Shown here in pieces: positions 6,129 through 13,921 of a stretch of 20,015 nt of DNA. Made by a program: the position numbers and the translations under genes. The stretch's first letter is position 1; each line of letters opens with the position of its first letter. This DNA comes from an uncultured Oscillospiraceae bacterium. Lineage in GTDB: Bacteria > Bacillota > Clostridia > Oscillospirales > Acutalibacteraceae. The stretch covers positions 1 through 20,015 of the forward strand of contig UQQZ01000047.1 of assembly GCA_900543305.1 (NCBI GenBank), written 5' to 3'. Below the pieces are notes generated by a model, which had not been told where the DNA came from, searched no databases, and worked only from the letters and a program-made list of their open reading frames with translations.

Positions 6129-6797
6129 TCACTGCTGTGCGGAAGGGGTTTGCTGTCCTTCCAGGGCTTCCAGCCGCTGCTGGAGACGTTCCATCTCTCC
6201 CCGCATACGGCACAATTCCATAGACACCGGGTCCGCCACATGGATCTGATCCAGCTGGTCGCTGGCATGGCTGACCTTTTGTCCTCCGATGCGCACCACT
6301 CGGGCGGGCACTCCCACGGCAGTGGCGTTGGGGGGCACAGCGTCCAGCACCACAGCTCCCGCGGCAACCCGGGCGTTATCCCCTACGGTGAAGGGACCCA
6401 GCACCTTGGCTCCCGCTCCCACCAACACATTGTCCCCCAAGGTGGGATGGCGTTTCCCGTGGTCCTTACCGGTACCTCCCAGGGTCACGTTCTGGTACAA
6501 AGTGCAGTTGTCGCCGATCTGGGTGGTTTCCCCGATCACCACTCCCATGCCGTGGTCGATAAACAAGCCCCGGCCAATGGTGGCACCCGGGTGAATCTCG
6601 ATGCCCGTTTTTTTCCGGGACCGCTGGGAAATCCATCGGGCCAGGAATTTCAGGTTGTGACGGTAACACCAGTTGGCTTTCCGGTGAGACCGGACCGCTT
6701 TAAATCCGGAATACAGGAAGAACACCTCCAACCGGGAACGGGCCGCAGGATCCCGCTCCATAACGGCGTCCAGGTCCTCCTTGAGTTTTCGAAACAT
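6129..6797 (-). CDS. cysE: Serine O-acetyltransferase (CysE/EpsC type)
   Basis: The enzyme makes O-acetylserine from serine and acetyl-CoA, the first committed step of cysteine synthesis. The 222-residue protein has an N-terminal helical part (1-60) and a left-handed beta-helix of hexapeptide repeats (about 66-170) with the family motifs EIHPGATIG, IDHGMGVVIGE (catalytic H82), GGTGKDHGKRHP (H117) and GVPARVV. It is shorter at the N terminus than the E. coli enzyme, as in many Firmicutes. A C-terminal tail (190-215) with heptad-like Leu/Met spacing may be a short coiled coil. The ATG at 6797 has AAGGAG just upstream; the frame stays open further upstream only through the T-box leader. It is the first gene of cysE-cysS. 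Confidence 0.95.
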   Translation of the reverse strand: MFRKLKEDLDAVMERDPAARSRLEVFFLYSGFKAVRSHRKANWCYRHNLKFLARWISQRSRKKTGIEIHPGATIGRGLFIDHGMGVVIGETTQIGDNCTLYQNVTLGGTGKDHGKRHPTLGDNVLVGAGAKVLGPFTVGDNARVAAGAVVLDAVPPNATAVGVPARVVRIGGQKVSHASDQLDQIHVADPVSMELCRMRGEMERLQQRLEALEGQQTPSAQQ

Positions 6798-6827
6798 GGC
6801 AGCCACTCCTTTCTCCCGGGACCCATG

Positions 6828-6869
6828 AAAAAACGCCCTCGCAGACGTGTGCACACATCTGCGAAGGCG
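6828..6869 (-). terminator. Intrinsic terminator of the cysteine T-box leader
   Basis: On the minus strand CGCCTTCGCAGATGTG pairs with CACGTCTGCGAGGGCG over 16 positions (including G-U) around a TGCA loop (6869-6834), followed by six T (6833-6828). It is 31 bases before the cysE start. It is the termination arm of the riboswitch, in competition with pairing of the upstream T-box sequence. Confidence 0.9.
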
Positions 6870-7092
6870 ATATAATTCTCTCGCGGTCCCACTTCGCTTT
6901 GGACTCTTGGGGATGATAACGGCTCCCGCCGGGCGGGTATTTCCCTCCGCCTGCTCCGGAACGCATTTCCCCGCCCTCAAACGGCAAGGGCTTGCAGCCG
7001 GTGACCCCTGCTCTCTGACGTCCGGGCGGACGGGTACTTCTTTCCTTCCGGCCAGGACCAGGCCTGGCCAGCGCCTTGTTCTCATTCGGTTT
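6828..7092 (-). promoter_or_regulatory. Cysteine-specific T-box riboswitch controlling cysE-cysS
   Basis: The leader has the T-box hallmarks in order. AGTACCC is followed by AGAGAG (7016-7011) and a distal Stem I hairpin. The specifier region GGAAATGCGTTCCGGAG follows, in which TGC (6965-6963) is a cysteine codon. Then comes the T-box itself, AAGTGGGACCGCG (6894-6882), which differs only slightly from the consensus AGGGTGGNACCGCG, followed by the terminator. Uncharged tRNA-Cys should pair with the specifier and the T-box bulge, stabilise the antiterminator and allow transcription of cysE and cysS. A cysteine codon in the predicted specifier position and two cysteine genes downstream support each other. 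The specifier was placed by eye. Confidence 0.9.
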
Positions 7093-7098
7093 ACGCCT

Positions 7099-7127
7099 AT
7101 TATATGCGCTTTCCCTCCATTTGTAAA
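7099..7127 (-). promoter_or_regulatory. Promoter of the T-box-cysE-cysS operon
   Basis: The minus strand carries TTTACA (7122-7127), exactly 17 bases, and a perfect TATAAT (7099-7104), predicting a start near 7092, which is where a T-box Stem I would begin. Confidence 0.85.
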
Positions 7128-7133
7128 CCCCCC

Positions 7134-7353
7134 CTACTTTCTTGAAAGAAAGTAGGCAAAGAACTTTTCCTTCGCGGGGACTTTTTCGTGCCAGGTCTTC
7201 CCTGAGTGGCCGCGATTGGTTATTTCATCTTTTGGGTTTTCCTTTATTCTACGCTTTTCCCGAGAGAATCCAGGCAAAGAACTTTTCCTTCGCGGGGTTT
7301 TTCTAGTGCCAAGGTTTCCCCGAGTGGCCGCGATTGGTTATTTCTTCTTTTGG
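7134..7353. repeat. Two 82-bp direct repeats, 118 bp apart, with an inverted repeat at one end
   Basis: Copies at 7154-7235 and 7272-7353 have equal length and differ by about a dozen substitutions. Both share AGGCAAAGAACTTTTCCTTC, then CGCGGGG, and GAGTGGCCGCGATTGGTTAT. The first copy is preceded by a perfect inverted repeat with 10-bp arms, CTACTTTCTT/AAGAAAGTAG (7134-7155), of which the second copy has only a decayed version, so the repeated unit may be about 118 bp in tandem. No coding frame with a ribosome-binding site is seen. The array fills the 7128-7353 gap between the cysE promoter and the prs terminator. Confidence 0.8.
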
Positions 7354-7386
7354 AAAGAAAAAGGGGAGACACCTGTGTGCCTCCCC
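7354..7386 (-). terminator. Terminator of the PRPP synthetase gene
   Basis: GGGGAGGCAC pairs with GTGTCTCCCC (one G-U) around an ACAG loop at 7363-7386 on the minus strand, followed by TTTTTCTTT (7362-7354). It begins about 20 bases after the prs stop codon. Confidence 0.85.
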
Positions 7387-7408
7387 TGGATAGGTTGGAT
7401 TCTATTTT

Positions 7409-8587
7409 TTAGAAGGTCAGCTGGGCCCCTGCTTCCTTGGAACGCTCCTTGCGGCGACGCTCCAACAGTGCCTCGATCTTCTCGTGGGGTTCGATCATGG
7501 CGGAAACGGACATATCGTGATTCAGGGCGGAGATAAAGTAGGCAATATACTTGGACACGTCCACCTCATAGAACCAAGGCCGATTCTTCAGCTCTTCCGT
7601 ACGGTAGGTCAGGTTGGAGCCGAACACGCCGTCAATGAGCCCATCCTGATAGGCCTTGTCGAAGCTTGCCAGGCCGTTGGTGAAGATGGCGTAGGTGGCG
7701 TAGGCAAAAATCCGCTTGGCTTTCCGGGCCTTCAGGTTGTAGGCGATATCCAGCATGGATTCCCCGGAGGAAATGATGTCGTCGGAAACGAACACATCCT
7801 TGCCCTCCACGTCGGAACCCAGATACTCGTGAGCCACAATGGGGTTGCGGCCGTCCACCATCCGGGAATAATCCCGGCGCTTGTAGAACATGCCCAGCTC
7901 GCACCCCAGCACGGAGGCGTAGTACATGTTCCGGTTCAGGGCGCCTTCGTCGGGGCTGACCACCATGAAGGCATCCCGGTCGGTGGAGATGTCCGGGAAA
8001 GCCCGGAACATGGTCTTGAGCACCTGATAGGAAGGCATCAAGTTGTCAAAGCTCATCAGGGGCACGGCGTTTTGCACCCGGGGATCGTGGGCGTCGAAGG
8101 TGACCACGTTGGAAACTCCCATGTTCTGGAGCTCCTGCAGGGCAAAAGCGCAGTCCAGGGACTCCCGATAGCTTCTGCGATGCTGCCGGCCGCCGTACAG
8201 CAGGGGCATCACCACGTTGATTCGATGGGCCTTCCCCATGGCGGCCTGGATCAGCCGCTTGAGATCCTGGAAATGGTCGTCGGGAGACATGTGGTTTTCC
8301 TTGCCGAAGTACTTGTAGGTACAGCTGTAATTGCCCACGTCCACAATGATGTACAGGTCATAGCCCCGAACGGTGCTGTTGAGGATGCCCTTGCCGTCAC
8401 CGGAAGAGAACCGGGGGCAGCTGCACCCGATCCGGAAGCTATCCACATTCATGCCCGCCTGATTGGCCCACCGCACCAGGTGAGACTCGATCTTCTGGGA
8501 CAGTTCCTCCGCGCCCTCCATGGCCACAATGCCCAGAGGGGCTACGCGGTTTTCAGGGCTGAAAAAATACTGAGCCGATTGTTCCAT
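7409..8587 (-). CDS. prs: Ribose-phosphate pyrophosphokinase (long clostridial form)
   Basis: The enzyme makes PRPP from ribose 5-phosphate and ATP for nucleotide, histidine and tryptophan synthesis. The 392 residues show the two phosphoribosyl-type domains: MPLLYGGRQHRRSYRES (128-143) corresponds to the flexible ATP loop, FDAHDPRVQ (164-172) to the metal/ATP-binding histidine region, and VFVSDDIISSGESML (265-279) to the ribose-5-phosphate/PRPP loop. It is about 75 residues longer than the classical enzyme of about 315 residues. Much of the extra length is near the N terminus and in the 300-340 region, as in other clostridial homologues. The start ATG (8587) has a weakly spaced AAAGGA about 12 bases upstream. 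It appears to be a single-gene unit with its own terminator. Confidence 0.88.
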   Translation of the reverse strand: MEQSAQYFFSPENRVAPLGIVAMEGAEELSQKIESHLVRWANQAGMNVDSFRIGCSCPRFSSGDGKGILNSTVRGYDLYIIVDVGNYSCTYKYFGKENHMSPDDHFQDLKRLIQAAMGKAHRINVVMPLLYGGRQHRRSYRESLDCAFALQELQNMGVSNVVTFDAHDPRVQNAVPLMSFDNLMPSYQVLKTMFRAFPDISTDRDAFMVVSPDEGALNRNMYYASVLGCELGMFYKRRDYSRMVDGRNPIVAHEYLGSDVEGKDVFVSDDIISSGESMLDIAYNLKARKAKRIFAYATYAIFTNGLASFDKAYQDGLIDGVFGSNLTYRTEELKNRPWFYEVDVSKYIAYFISALNHDMSVSAMIEPHEKIEALLERRRKERSKEAGAQLTF

Positions 8588-8807
8588 AATCCAGCATTTC
8601 CTTTCTTTTCCCGATTTTGCTTTCGAAATCCATGCCGTCGGCGCGAGATTCGCGCCACCTTTCTTAATAAAATCTTAACATACAAATCGATGCGATTCTA
8701 CAAAATTTTCTCGCTTTTTTTATTTTTGCCGTACCTGACAATTTTTTACCCCTTTTTTTGCCCACTTTTGTATTTCCCAGCGGGAAAAAAGGCCATCTTT
8801 CCCCCGA
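8588..8807. other. A/T-rich gap between the beta-galactosidase and prs genes
   Basis: The 220 bases contain long A and T runs at 8660-8765, in sharp contrast to the GC-rich genes around them. A perfect inverted repeat, GGCGCGA-GAT-TCGCGCC, lies at 8640-8656 and would form a hairpin in the prs leader. A second one, TTTCCC/GGGAAA, occurs near 8773-8787 after the beta-galactosidase stop but has no U-tract. The prs promoter should lie here, but I found no convincing -35/-10 pair. The A-tracts could act as an UP-element. Confidence 0.5.
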
Positions 8808-10841
8808 TTACCGGTCTGTTTTCTTCTGCCGCACCAGCACCAGGCTGTCGTAAGGGGCCAGTTGGATCTCCTGCACCGGATTCTCTTCTCCCCAGAGAGT
8901 ATACCCTTCCGGCAGGGAAATCTTCCGGGCTTCCTCGGAAAAATTCTGCAAAAATACATAGTCCCGGCTGTCGTCTTCCCGGAGACAGGCTTCCACCCCG
9001 TGGGGCAGATCCACCGGCAAAGCCCGACGAAGTTCCAGTTCTTTTTCCAGATTCCGGTAAAAATCCCTGTAAAAACCTTCCTCAGCCGGCGCAGCCAGGT
9101 AATAGGCCTTGCCTTTTCCAAACCGGTTCACCGTCAGGGCAGGTTCCCCCTGATAGAAATCCTCCCCATAAGTGCCCAGCACTTGGGCCCCTCTGGGATG
9201 GATCAAGGCGCACAGGTCCCGGAGAACATAGGACTTGCCTCCTTCCAGCACCAGGCTGTTCTGTTCCCCGTCCCACAGGGCATCCGTGTCCTCATGCCAC
9301 AGGCCAAACACCTCCATGAGTCCATCCCCGGGCCAACCGCCCAGGAAGCACAGGTCATTTTCGTCCACCAGTCCCGTGTGGTAAGTGCCCACCAAGGTGC
9401 CTCCCTGCTCCACAAAGTCCCGGAGTTTTTTCCCAAACCCTGCCCGGAGCAGGTACAGCATGGGAGCGATCACCAGCCGGTACCCCTCCAGAGAGCACTC
9501 TTGGTCCACAATGTCCACCGGGATGCCCCACTCCCACAGAGCCTTATAATGGGACTTTACCTGCTCCCAGTAGTGAATGCCGCAATTCCGAGGGCCTGCG
9601 GCGTTTTCCAGAGCCCAGCGGTTTTCCGTATCCAATACCAGGGCCACCTGGGGATGGACTTGGCTTTCGTAGAGTCCGTCCAGCTCTTCCAAGCGTCTGC
9701 CCACCTGTGCCACATCCCGGAACACCCGGGTATCGCTTTTGCCGTAATGGTCCACCACCGCTCCGTGGAATTTCTCAAAGGAACCCCGGCTCTTGCGGAA
9801 CTGGAAATACTGTACCGAGTTGGAGCCGTGGGCCACTGCCTGCATGCTGGAGGCCAGGTGAAGCCCCGGTTTCTTCATCTTAGAGACGGGCGTCCAGTTG
9901 GTGTAGCTGGGGGTGGACTCCATGAGCAGGAAGGGCTGACGCTTTAGGGAACGCATTCTGTCGTGCTCTAAAGCGAAGTCCATGGCCACCTGGGTATTGT
10001 CCCCGTTTCTCCATTGGGGATAGCTGTCCCAGGAAATTACGTCCAGAAGATCCTTGAACTTGAAGTAGTTGTAGTCCGGAAAATCGTACATGAAATTTGT
10101 GGTGACAGGAATGTCCGGATTTCCGGACTTTACCGCATCCCGTTCCAGTTTCATAAAATCACACACTTGATCTGTCACAAAACGCTTCCAGTCCAGGTTC
10201 AGCCCGTGGATGCTCATTTCTCCCCGGGGAACAGGAGCGTGGATTTGATCCCAGTCCGTGTAAGTGTGGCTCCAGAAGCCGGTCCACCAGCTGTGATTGA
10301 GCCGGTCCAAGGTGCCGTATTTTTCCCGAAGCCACCGTCGGAAGGCGGCCTGACACTGGGGACAATAGCACATGCCCCCGTATTCGTTGGACAGGTGCCA
10401 CAAAATCACCCCGGGATGGCGGCCGAACCGCTGAGCCAGGGCCCGGTCTATGGCCTGGACCTTTTCCCGGTACAGGGGCGAAGTATAGCAGTGATTGTGG
10501 CGCTGGCCCGTCTCATCCCGGTGCAGGTCCGGCCCCACCCGGCGGATTTCCGGATACTTCTCGCTCATCCACACCGGCTTGGCACCGGAAGGGGTTGCCA
10601 GCACCGCAGTGATCCCCTGGGCAAAAAGCCGGTCCAGGATCTCCTCCAGCCAGTCAAATTCGTACCGGCCTTCCTCCGGTTCCAGTTTGGACCAGGCGAA
10701 AATCCCCACAGACACACAGTTGATGTGGGCTTCTTTCATCAGCCGGAGATCCTCTTTCAAAATGTCGGGGCGGTCCAGCCACTGGTCCGGATTGTAGTCT
10801 CCCCCGTGCAGTAAATGGGGATATTTAGGTGTCAAAATCAC
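8808..10841 (-). CDS. Beta-galactosidase, glycoside hydrolase family 42
   Basis: The 677-residue protein is a full-length GH42 enzyme, a retaining beta-galactosidase. An (alpha/beta)8 barrel occupies about 1-385, with acid/base E153 (WHLSNEYGG) and nucleophile E308 (LLMESTPS). Cysteines C118, C158, C160 and C163 (CYCPQC) match the zinc site of the Thermus enzyme. A trimerisation domain (about 390-600, TLVGTYHTGLVDE) and a small C-terminal beta domain follow. No signal peptide is present, so it is cytoplasmic and needs an imported substrate. The start is GTG at 10841, preceded by GGGAGG 8 bases away. No sugar transporter or regulator is adjacent, so the natural substrate (plant or host galactosides rather than lactose are common for GH42) is open. 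Confidence 0.95.
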   Translation of the reverse strand: MILTPKYPHLLHGGDYNPDQWLDRPDILKEDLRLMKEAHINCVSVGIFAWSKLEPEEGRYEFDWLEEILDRLFAQGITAVLATPSGAKPVWMSEKYPEIRRVGPDLHRDETGQRHNHCYTSPLYREKVQAIDRALAQRFGRHPGVILWHLSNEYGGMCYCPQCQAAFRRWLREKYGTLDRLNHSWWTGFWSHTYTDWDQIHAPVPRGEMSIHGLNLDWKRFVTDQVCDFMKLERDAVKSGNPDIPVTTNFMYDFPDYNYFKFKDLLDVISWDSYPQWRNGDNTQVAMDFALEHDRMRSLKRQPFLLMESTPSYTNWTPVSKMKKPGLHLASSMQAVAHGSNSVQYFQFRKSRGSFEKFHGAVVDHYGKSDTRVFRDVAQVGRRLEELDGLYESQVHPQVALVLDTENRWALENAAGPRNCGIHYWEQVKSHYKALWEWGIPVDIVDQECSLEGYRLVIAPMLYLLRAGFGKKLRDFVEQGGTLVGTYHTGLVDENDLCFLGGWPGDGLMEVFGLWHEDTDALWDGEQNSLVLEGGKSYVLRDLCALIHPRGAQVLGTYGEDFYQGEPALTVNRFGKGKAYYLAAPAEEGFYRDFYRNLEKELELRRALPVDLPHGVEACLREDDSRDYVFLQNFSEEARKISLPEGYTLWGEENPVQEIQLAPYDSLVLVRQKKTDR

Positions 10842-10887
10842 GGTCTATTCCTCCCTGAATTCCGGCACAGGCCGGAGCTTTGCCTTT

Positions 10888-10916
10888 ATTGTACACGTTC
10901 CCCGGGAAATTGGAAA
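10888..10916 (-). promoter_or_regulatory. Possible promoter of the beta-galactosidase gene
   Basis: TACAAT (10888-10893) is a good -10; a 17-base spacer leads to a weak -35, TTTCCA (10911-10916). A small inverted repeat, TCCGGC/GCCGGA (10861-10876), lies in the leader and might be an operator or simple hairpin. The weak -35 would suit an activator-dependent or catabolite-controlled gene; no clear cre site was seen. Confidence 0.45.
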
Positions 10917-10920
10917 GGAA

Positions 10921-10956
10921 AAAAGAAAAAGGCTGCCGCGCAAACGGCAACCTTTT
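10921..10956 (-). terminator. Terminator of the opp operon
   Basis: A 12-bp stem, AAAAGGTTGCCG/CGGCAGCCTTTT (10956-10927, one G-U), is followed on the minus strand by TCTTTT. It begins about 10 bases after the oppF stop codon and separates the opp operon from the beta-galactosidase gene. Confidence 0.9.
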
Positions 10957-10965
10957 GGGAATCCC

Positions 10966-11940
10966 TTACATCTGGGGCTCTACCAGGTGGCAGGCCACAT
11001 AATGGCCGGGAACGATTTCTTTCAGCTGAGGCTTGGACTCTTTGCACTTGTCGCAAGCCTGAGGGCAACGGCCGGCAAAGTTGCAGCCCTTGGGGGTATT
11101 GATGGGACTGGGCACGTCGCCGGAAATGATGATCCGCTTCTTCTGGGCTTCCTTGCTGGGATCCGGGATGGGCACCGCGGACAGCAGAGCCTTGGAATAG
11201 GGATGGAGGGTGTTCTGGTACAGCTCGTCGGAGCTTGCCAGCTCTACCACATTGCCCAGGTACATCACGGCAATCCGGTCGGAAATGTACTTGACGATGT
11301 TCAGGTCATGGGCGATGAACAGGTAGGTCAGGCCCAGACGCTCCTGAAGGTCCGCCAGCAGGTTGATCACCTGGGACTGGATGGACACGTCCAGAGCGGA
11401 AATGGGTTCGTCGCAGACGATGAACTCGGGCTCAATGGCCAGAGCTCGGGCAATGCCGATTCTCTGACGCTGACCGCCGGAAAATTCGTGGGGGAACCGG
11501 TTGGCGTGCTCCCGGTTCAGGCCTACCATCTCCAGCAATTCGTACACCCGCTCTTTGCGGCGCTTGTCGTCGTACATCTTGTGGATGACCATGCCCTCCT
11601 CAATGATGGAGGAAACGGTCATACGGGGATCCAGAGAGGCGTAGGGGTCCTGGAAGATGATCTGGGCCCGCTTGGAATAGTTGAAACGGTCTCCCGCGTG
11701 CTTCAGGTTGACTTCCTTGCCCTTGTAGGTCAGTTTGCCGGAGGTGGGGGTGTAAATGCCCATGGCCACCCGGCCCAGGGTGGACTTGCCGCAGCCGGAC
11801 TCGCCCACCAGGCCCACGGTCTCGCCCTTGTGGATATCGAAGGTCACATGGTCCACGGCCTTCAGGGTGCCGCCGGATACCTTAAAGTATTTGCAGATGT
11901 CCTCCAGAGAAAGGAGCACTTCGTTGTTGTTAGTCGGCAT
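10966..11940 (-). CDS. oppF: Oligopeptide ABC transporter, ATP-binding protein OppF
   Basis: This 324-residue cytoplasmic ATPase pairs with OppD to power peptide uptake. It has Walker A GESGCGKST (46-54), FSGGQ signature (153-157), Walker B FIVCDEPI (173-180) and H-loop IAHD. The oligo_HPY C-terminal extension has the HPYSKALLSAVP motif, then a cysteine-rich tail (GCNFAGRCPQACDKC). The ATG at 11940 follows GGGGAG and overlaps the last 11 bases of oppD, indicating coupled translation. A longer in-frame start at 12003 lies entirely inside oppD and has no support. It is the last gene before the operon terminator. OppF rather than DppF is a naming choice; peptide length preference is not readable. 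Confidence 0.93.
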   Translation of the reverse strand: MPTNNNEVLLSLEDICKYFKVSGGTLKAVDHVTFDIHKGETVGLVGESGCGKSTLGRVAMGIYTPTSGKLTYKGKEVNLKHAGDRFNYSKRAQIIFQDPYASLDPRMTVSSIIEEGMVIHKMYDDKRRKERVYELLEMVGLNREHANRFPHEFSGGQRQRIGIARALAIEPEFIVCDEPISALDVSIQSQVINLLADLQERLGLTYLFIAHDLNIVKYISDRIAVMYLGNVVELASSDELYQNTLHPYSKALLSAVPIPDPSKEAQKKRIIISGDVPSPINTPKGCNFAGRCPQACDKCKESKPQLKEIVPGHYVACHLVEPQM

Positions 11941-12958
11941 TTTTCTCTCCCCTTTCTTCCGCGCTGGGACAGTCGGGATGGAGCAGCCAGCAGGAGGCCA
12001 CATGGCCTTCGCCCACGGTGAATTCCGGAGGCTGTTCCTCCTGGCAGATCTTCATGCAATGGGTGCAGCGGGCGCCAAAGGCACAGCCCTTGGGCGGCGC
12101 CAGCAGATCGGGCGGGGTACCGGCAATGGATACCAGCCGCTCCTTCTTGTCCGCGTCCACGGAGGGCAGGCTCTTCAACAGAGCCTGGGTGTAGGGATGC
12201 TTGTTCCGGTAGAAGATGTCTTCCACAGAACCGGTCTCCACGATCTTACCAGCGTACATAACCGCCACACGGTCGGCCATGCCGGCCACAACGCCCAGGT
12301 CATGGGTGATCAGGATGATGGCCGTGTTGGTCTCTTCCTTGATCTCCGCCAGCAGGTCCATAATCTGGGCCTGAATGGTCACGTCCAGAGCGGTGGTGGG
12401 CTCGTCGGCAATCAGCACCTTGGGGTTGCAGGACAGAGCCATGGCGATCATGGCACGCTGCCGCATGCCGCCGGAAAATTCATGGGGATACTGCCGGGCG
12501 CGCTCCTCGGGATTGGGGATGTTCACCAGGCTCAAATATTTGATGGCTTCCTTCTTGGCTTCGGCAGCGGTGAGCTTCCGGTGATGCCGGATGGCTTCCA
12601 CAATCTGCTTGCCCACAGTTTTGGTGGGGTTCAGGCAGGTCATGGGATCCTGGAAGATCATGGCCACTTCCTTGCCGCGCAGGGACTGCATTTCTTTTTC
12701 ACTGGCCTTGACGATGTCGTGCTCGCCCAAATGGACCTCGCCCTGGGGGATACGGGCAGGAGGCATGGGGTTGAGCTTCATAATCGTCTGGGCCGACACG
12801 CTTTTACCGCAGCCGGATTCGCCCACAATGGCCAGCACTTCGCCCTCATGGAGGTTAAAAGTGACGCCACGGACGGCTTTGACTTCGCCGGCATAGGTAT
12901 CGAAGGACACATGCAGATCCTTCACATCGAGAACGACTTTCTTCATATCCTTTTCCAT
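11930..12958 (-). CDS. oppD: Oligopeptide ABC transporter, ATP-binding protein OppD
   Basis: The 342 residues form one ABC cassette with Walker A GESGCGKS (46-53), signature FSGGM (161-165), Walker B VLIADEPT (181-188) and H-loop ITHD. The oligo_HPY extension follows (HPYTQALLKSLP, then GCAFGARCTHC). Cysteines in this tail occur throughout the family, and some members bind an iron-sulphur cluster. The ATG at 12958 is chosen because AGGAGG lies 8 bases upstream, itself overlapping the oppC stop codon. A GTG at 12967 would sit inside that site and is unlikely. The gene overlaps oppF by 11 bases. Confidence 0.93.
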   Translation of the reverse strand: MEKDMKKVVLDVKDLHVSFDTYAGEVKAVRGVTFNLHEGEVLAIVGESGCGKSVSAQTIMKLNPMPPARIPQGEVHLGEHDIVKASEKEMQSLRGKEVAMIFQDPMTCLNPTKTVGKQIVEAIRHHRKLTAAEAKKEAIKYLSLVNIPNPEERARQYPHEFSGGMRQRAMIAMALSCNPKVLIADEPTTALDVTIQAQIMDLLAEIKEETNTAIILITHDLGVVAGMADRVAVMYAGKIVETGSVEDIFYRNKHPYTQALLKSLPSVDADKKERLVSIAGTPPDLLAPPKGCAFGARCTHCMKICQEEQPPEFTVGEGHVASCWLLHPDCPSAEERGEKNAD

Positions 12959-12963
12959 GGTTG

Positions 12964-13917
12964 TCACCTCCTCAAACGCGGGTCAAAGGCATCCCGCAAA
13001 CCGTCGCCCAACAGGTTGAACGAAAGCATGGTCAAGCTGATGGCGATGGCGGGAATCCACAGCTGAGAGGGATAGAGCTGGAACACGGCGGCGCCTTCCT
13101 GGGCCAGCATGCCCCAAGAGGGCTGAGGCACAGGCACGCCCATGCCGATGTAGGACAAAAACGCCTCGGTGAAGATGGCGCTGGGCACAGCCAGAGTCAC
13201 GTTGATGATGATGACGGACAGGGTGTTGGGCAGCAGGTGCTTCCCGATAATCCGGGAGGCCTTGGCGCCCATGGCCTCTGCAGCCACCACAAATTCCTGG
13301 TTCTTCAAGGCCAGACACTGACCACGGACCAATCGGGCCATGCCGGTCCAGCCTACGGTGGCGTAGGCAACCACCATGGTGAAGATGCCCTTGGGCAGCA
13401 CCATCATCAGCAGCACCACCACGATCAAGTAGGGGATGCCGTTGACCACTTCCACAATACGCATCATGATGTTGTCCACCATGCCGCCGAAGTAACCGGA
13501 AATGCCGCCGTAGATCATGCCGATGATCAGGTTGACGAACACGGCGGAGAAGGCGATCATCAGGGACACACGGCCGCCTTCGAAGGCACGGACCAACAGG
13601 TCACGGCCCAGGCTGTCGGTGCCGAACACGTGCACCAAATTCTGGCCCTCGTAGCGGGAGTCGGTACAGGGGGCGAAGAAGCCCAGATAGGTTTCAGCCA
13701 AATGTTGTTCGCGGCTCTCGAAGGGTACCAGGAAAGGAACGATCACACAGGACAGAATCAGCAGCACAATAATGGCCAGGCAAACCACAGCCACCTTGTT
13801 TTTCAACAGCCGGTTCATGGCGTCTTTCCAATAGGTCACACTGGGACGGGCGATGCCTTCCCGACGTTCCGGGTCGGCGCCCACCCAGGCAAACCTGCTC
13901 TTGTCAATCTTTTCCAT
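12964..13917 (-). CDS. oppC: Oligopeptide ABC transporter, permease OppC
   Basis: This 317-residue inner-membrane subunit has an N-terminal cytoplasmic segment, a first membrane helix (about 42-66), the OppC/DppC motif FGTDSLGRD (98-106) and five further helices. The cytoplasmic EAA loop (about 212-231, AAEAMGAKASRIIGKHLLPN) couples it to the ATPases. The ending DGLRDAFDPRLR is typical of the family. The ATG at 13917 has GGAGGAGG upstream and starts 4 bases after the oppB stop. An in-frame start at 13962 lies within oppB and is rejected. Confidence 0.93.
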   Translation of the reverse strand: MEKIDKSRFAWVGADPERREGIARPSVTYWKDAMNRLLKNKVAVVCLAIIVLLILSCVIVPFLVPFESREQHLAETYLGFFAPCTDSRYEGQNLVHVFGTDSLGRDLLVRAFEGGRVSLMIAFSAVFVNLIIGMIYGGISGYFGGMVDNIMMRIVEVVNGIPYLIVVVLLMMVLPKGIFTMVVAYATVGWTGMARLVRGQCLALKNQEFVVAAEAMGAKASRIIGKHLLPNTLSVIIINVTLAVPSAIFTEAFLSYIGMGVPVPQPSWGMLAQEGAAVFQLYPSQLWIPAIAISLTMLSFNLLGDGLRDAFDPRLRR

Positions 13918-13921
13918 GCGC

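Noticed and set aside
7134..7353. The 82-bp repeats as CRISPR or as insertion-sequence ends
   Set aside because: Only two copies with a short gap, and no transposase or target-site duplication is visible.
8773..8805. A terminator for the beta-galactosidase gene
   Set aside because: The TTTCCC/GGGAAA hairpin is short and is followed by mixed sequence without a U-tract on the minus strand.
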